Origin: an uncultured Akkermansia sp.
GTDB lineage: Bacteria > Verrucomicrobiota > Verrucomicrobiia > Verrucomicrobiales > Akkermansiaceae
Direction of reading: 5' to 3'
Length of the DNA stretch: 42,245 nucleotides
Assembly: GCA_904502165.1 (NCBI GenBank)
Contig: CAJGDB010000005.1
Span: 1-42,245, forward strand
Program-made: the position numbers and the translations under genes
Notes under the pieces: generated by a model
The model's input: only the letters and a program-made list of their open reading frames with translations
Told to the model about the DNA's origin: nothing
Databases searched by the model: none
Part shown: positions 41,201 to 42,245 of the stretch, in pieces
Layout: each line of letters opens with the position of its first letter
Position numbering within the stretch: position 1 is the stretch's first letter

Positions 41201-41237
41201 GGTCTCATCGATTTACTACACTATCGATTGGAGCTAA
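35202..41237 (+). CDS. giant Rhs/YD-repeat protein with N-terminal polyserine arm and variable C-terminal tip
   Basis: This 2011-residue protein lacks a signal peptide. Residues 1-286 are overwhelmingly Ser with short inserts (Phe-Pro-Asp, Leu-Pro, Ala-Pro), ending in 137 uninterrupted Ser (150-286). A Cys cluster follows ('ICCKCGTC', Cys296-302). From about 630 to 1750 there are many YD repeats such as 'YEYDAEGRVTKQTRPWG', expected to form the Rhs beta-cocoon. The Rhs core ends 'FRHYNPVDGRWMERDPFTSN' and 'VSDILGLRS' (Asp1823; the usual DPLGL is altered). The last ~184 residues are AT-rich and match no toxin family that I know. Rhs proteins usually encapsulate and release a C-terminal toxin for competition. 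It closes the glycosyltransferase cluster and is its likely substrate. Delivery route unknown. Confidence 0.88.
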   Translation: MSTNDNNTDTLASGEASSRSMYNSSSSYVEDSSSSSSSFMESSSSSALPSSSSSAPEPAPSSSSAQPESSSSWVESSSSSSAPVSSSSSAPIPLSSSSSFPDSSSSSSSQPSSSSSSSFPDSSSSSSSLPSSSSSSSFPDSSSSSSSLPSSSSSSSSSSSSSSSSSSSSSSSSSSSSSSSSSSSSSSSSSSSSSSSSSSSSSSSSSSSSSSSSSSSSSSSSSSSSSSSSSSSSSSSSSSSSSSSSSSSSSSSSSSSSSSSSSSSSSSSSSSSSSSSSSSSSSSSSSDIPPDEREICCKCGTCTVDGTEYVVDQQKLPGDDASMICMPLAEFLAEESPNPNPRARSGSKVCGKLKYVSPWEWTAKYNSDSRLAIVTPPAGSSIYFNANEGHATAYPSGTSRKRHYRVQLLKADMVTPETSGKPAYMMLVDEYGTRMRFFLSTGKCVSMTSASGKTITRTEYEKNNIITRDAAGNLTAYYNATEGLMTTIANLDGSYGMVWFAPDKVQIVNGKPVGMGEPYKTVLYQVAQTENVKVTTITRQSAGRPPHVETRVENDHTVTITKGTGDDTIIRTIETHKLYGGMSERIETIRGINDAEPASCHRTLKMSTEGGWLVVEETEAFNTPLARTTHFEYNDKFLVSRIDYPNGNYVEYEYDAEGRVTKQTRPWGDGGKQMTRNVYAANSSRFYDNRPIKVYTDYETASGQKVNTRVVNYIYEDSAEVERITATTYAAGVNHQQVTIDGSYGESAAYTYAAGKPKFSQAVNGVQTWHDYEATTEHGAVHKHTVTTKANGELVAAQSRKTEKFIATNDTITFEQEFIWDGENWLLLNTAAYEYDEEKRIIKTTRGNGRFSTTEWMCCGKLSETDEDGITTSYGYNSAQQLVETIRSEVKDGELVVTPETITSYTYDAAGRQLSVRRDIGAMTTTESTKYDLLGRVIKQTDVLGRETTTEYSEDGLITTITTPASATFITTRNPDGSTASVAGTGQREIHYTYNLDGKNRAVTETLADGTFLSKTVTDGFDQTVVETTPSMTGSIYNRKQYNAKGQLIKEQKDNGYNATKMAATLLEYDSFGNVTRQTLALADMPTKDNSPVVEISYAVEIMEDGVYNVTTQTRYNAEGNPLVSTQKQLISQLSSSMASKRINIDVRGNASVNWSVYSAPAKVTTFSSIPSSAITAESMSVDGFTLQQKDTVGIVTTGTRSYTSEGMVLTQTDGRGNTMTMVTDIAGRTLTQMDAAGNMTNTAYCPCCDQPASITDAQGNTTNYRYDLRGRKVAEWGEAIQPACFDYDEADNLILLKTFRAGAEAISTDPSERTDGDETTWRFDAATGLELCKTYADSSSVVMTYDAFNRLASETDARGIVKTHSYDSARGLLLGTNYSDNTTPRSYAYNHLGQLTQVTDDAGVRPIGYNAYGEQETDSLLAEGITHLITETRDALGRSTGFVYAKDGIVQHTVMTGYASDGRINSAGFAHEGEEKVFRYDYLPGSNLLHRLTHPNGVTLMQTYEAKRNLITEMLYINGNQTAASRRYEYDSMGRPTTRYQQREERKQRDSFEYNSRSELTAASLGIDQYSYRYDNIGNRIIADGKSYTTNELNQYASVGDFVPQFDADGNQTLLKTGTGVWQVEYNAENRPVRFTRIEGTSTSVVECAYDSMGRRATKKVIVNGSVTLHQRYVYRGYLQIACIDLTRSHHPALWFITWDPTQPIATRPLAIQKDGTWYTYGIDLSKNICEVYGSSGYIRASYSYSPYGLPSQSTNGALSDDVTQPIQWSSEFNDTELALVYYNFRHYNPVDGRWMERDPFTSNNSYKHLYVFVNNKMYVSDILGLRSLSDINISTCCKVKKLKAYAKQLGKKGIILEDITNKTVKGYYSLAQARKKNPNNPRRHVVIEIQAEFEQMDAECCTIQQYVSNNGKTFREDVDSQGGTYGPRTTPTKNSEREAMKEDAYLYYNVLSQGNVFPNNERGEYYRSVDYPATSSTNPEEKWMFKIVVTDTCNKNKEVSSIYYTIDWS
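35488..35654 (+). repeat. three 57-bp tandem repeats (Ser-rich with Phe-Pro-Asp)
   Basis: The CCCGGATAGCAGCAG core recurs at 35501, 35558 and 35615, giving a 57-bp (19-residue) period that encodes PDSSSSSSS, then QP or LP, then Ser runs. The units precede the pure Ser array and appear related to it. Confidence 0.85.
35654..36059 (+). repeat. about eight 51-bp tandem repeats encoding only serine
   Basis: The boundary GAGCAG, or a one-base variant of it, recurs at 35705, 35756, 35807, 35858, 35909, 35960 and 36011, an exact 51-bp (17-codon) period. Units mix TCC, TCT, TCG, AGC and AGT in a fixed order with few synonymous changes, so the array grew by unit duplication, not by single-codon slippage. 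The period keeps the frame on gain or loss. Confidence 0.92.
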
Positions 41238-41254
41238 TTGCTTGCTCTCTATAG

Positions 41255-41288
41255 CTCGGAAAGGGGTGAACTTTCACTCCTTTCCGAG
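41255..41288 (+). terminator. hairpin after the Rhs gene
   Basis: A 16-bp stem with one G-T wobble (41255-41270 with 41273-41288) lies 18 bases after the Rhs stop. The T-tract is absent, so it may be a bidirectional or processing hairpin between convergent genes, not a classical terminator. Confidence 0.55.
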
Positions 41289-41317
41289 GCTGCTTCTACT
41301 ATGTATACACAGCTACT

Positions 41318-41341
41318 GAGCATCTACATGCTTAGATGCTC
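41318..41341 (-). terminator. hairpin after the minus-strand secreted-protein gene
   Basis: A perfect 9-bp stem GAGCATCTA / TAGATGCTC (41318-41326 with 41333-41341) starts three bases beyond the stop of the minus-strand gene. It has no T-run on either side, so the terminator call is tentative. Confidence 0.45.
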
Positions 41342-41343
41342 CA

Positions 41344-41910
41344 TTATTCGTAGAGATGCATGATATGTGAGTCGTAGCTCTCCATTGGTAAAAACCATTC
41401 TATGGGAGTACTGACTACACGGCCACTCCACCAATATCCTGATTTCGTTCTGGGATAATTGTAACAAACTCTCAATTTTAATACGGGATCAATAGAGAAT
41501 GTAGCAGGCCACAACCAGCTTCTAGAATCTAAATTGACATTCGTCACAAAACTTTTGCCGGGGTGTAAAATAACCGTCCGAAGGAGATTTTTTATACCTC
41601 GCCCCTGCCGCTGGGGAGAATCAGGATGATTATCTCTATTAATGAAAATCATTTGTGCACCGCTCGAGTCTTCCAAAATGAAATAAAGTGAAGAAGATGT
41701 CAATTTATATAATGGTTCAGCAATAGGTATAATATCTTGCGATATGTTTGTTATTCTGACCTCGAACTCCATCTCGGATAGTTGAGAGAGCGAGATGCGA
41801 AGCTTGTCTGAAGGTTGAGAAGGCTGAGCATGGGAAATCATTATTATGAATTGTAGGATGAAAATAATGAGAAATCTTTTTAGATTATCCAAAAAAAACA
41901 TGTTTTTCAT
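41344..41910 (-). CDS. secreted hypothetical protein, convergent with the Rhs gene
   Basis: This 188-residue AT-rich gene starts at the ATG at 41910 (MKNMFFLDNLKRFLIIFILQ), giving a signal peptide with likely cleavage after 'ISHA'; a TTG ten codons upstream is less likely. The mature part looks beta-rich ('LRISLSQLSEMEFEVRITN', 'LHPGKSFVTNVNLDSRSWLW') and could be an Ig-like or other small beta-sandwich domain. I do not recognise the family. It faces the AT-rich Rhs tip, so a periplasmic immunity role is thinkable, but Rhs immunity genes normally follow on the same strand. No other clue to function. Confidence 0.55.
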   Translation of the reverse strand: MKNMFFLDNLKRFLIIFILQFIIMISHAQPSQPSDKLRISLSQLSEMEFEVRITNISQDIIPIAEPLYKLTSSSLYFILEDSSGAQMIFINRDNHPDSPQRQGRGIKNLLRTVILHPGKSFVTNVNLDSRSWLWPATFSIDPVLKLRVCYNYPRTKSGYWWSGRVVSTPIEWFLPMESYDSHIMHLYE

Positions 41911-42014
41911 AGCAGAAAAGCAACTGTACAATTTATGCAATATAGGAGTAATTTTACTAACACTTGATGTGGGTTGAATATTCTTATCTTCTGAGGGAAT
42001 ATCGCGTTTCTTAC

Positions 42015-42245
42015 TTAGACGTCGAAAAGAGCCACATTACATAAATATAATAAACAATCGAGAAAAAAAAGCAATGGCACTTTAAACCGATTCAATCGGT
42101 TTGTGATGTTTTTTGAAAATGACGTCTGTTGGTCACAAAGATATAGAAATAATATGTAACCGCAAGGCAACGCAAATGCGCCTATGAAAAATGCAATATC
42201 TGAATACGACTCAGACAAAATGTGAGAAACATGAGCAAAAATGGA
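42015..42245 (-). CDS. small membrane protein, C-terminal part (5' end outside window)
   Basis: The minus-strand frame is open to the window edge, so the start lies beyond base 42245. The visible ~76 residues contain two hydrophobic segments, 'IAFFIGAFALPCGYILFLYL' and 'VPLLFFLDCLLYLCNVALF', separated by a polar loop (DQQTSFSKNITNRLNRFK), suggesting two membrane spans. The region is AT-rich like the neighbouring secreted-protein gene. No family recognised. It might belong to the same exchanged segment as the Rhs tip. Confidence 0.5.
   Translation of the reverse strand, partial: SIFAHVSHILSESYSDIAFFIGAFALPCGYILFLYLCDQQTSFSKNITNRLNRFKVPLLFFLDCLLYLCNVALFDV

Overview
The window looks like a chromosomal segment of a Gram-negative, moderately GC-rich bacterium of the PVC group. 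A Verrucomicrobiota gut commensal of the Akkermansia type is my best guess. That guess rests on overall gene style, on many genes lacking Shine-Dalgarno sequences, and on serine-rich Rhs proteins; no 16S gene or other decisive marker is present, so it is inference.

Bases 1-20,480 are core chromosome. They hold the end of uroporphyrinogen-III synthase (hemD) and a short glutamyl-tRNA reductase (hemA). Next come envelope proteins of unknown function: a zinc-ribbon membrane protein, a large membrane-anchored transglutaminase-like protein and a secreted thioredoxin-like protein. A CstA-type transporter follows, then a class A penicillin-binding protein whose transpeptidase site looks dead, a conserved unknown protein, and sufS. 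The minus strand then carries cmk-plsC-recF, followed by a plus-strand ankyrin protein and a minus-strand cdsA plus diacylglycerol-kinase-like pair. tRNA-His with promoter and terminator closes this part.

Bases ~20,480-28,373 hold a phage-like or integrative module. It starts with an intergenic stretch containing a 38-residue minus-strand gene with a strong ribosome binding site. Then come a sigma-factor-like protein, an SF2 helicase, a Cas4/RecB-like nuclease (DUF2800 type), a phage-type DNA-binding candidate, a probable frameshifted gene, two proteins with DUF2924-type tails, a serine recombinase and a small helix-turn-helix protein. No phage structural genes are seen.

Bases 28,467-41,237 form one co-directional cluster. 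Five glycosyltransferase or sugar-activation genes (GT4; GT11; GT32+GT31; unknown+GT2; NeuA+GT29-like) precede a 2011-residue Rhs/YD-repeat protein. Its N-terminus holds an unbroken run of 137 serines. Three adjacent glycosyltransferases share an unnamed C-terminal module. The best candidate for an undescribed system is this cluster: glycosyltransferases, including a CMP-sugar synthetase fused to a sialyltransferase-like domain, that may decorate the polyserine arm of a polymorphic-toxin-like Rhs protein.

Bases ~40,600-42,245 are visibly AT-rich. They contain the variable Rhs tip and two minus-strand genes, a secreted protein and a partial membrane protein, consistent with replacement of the tip cassette by transfer.
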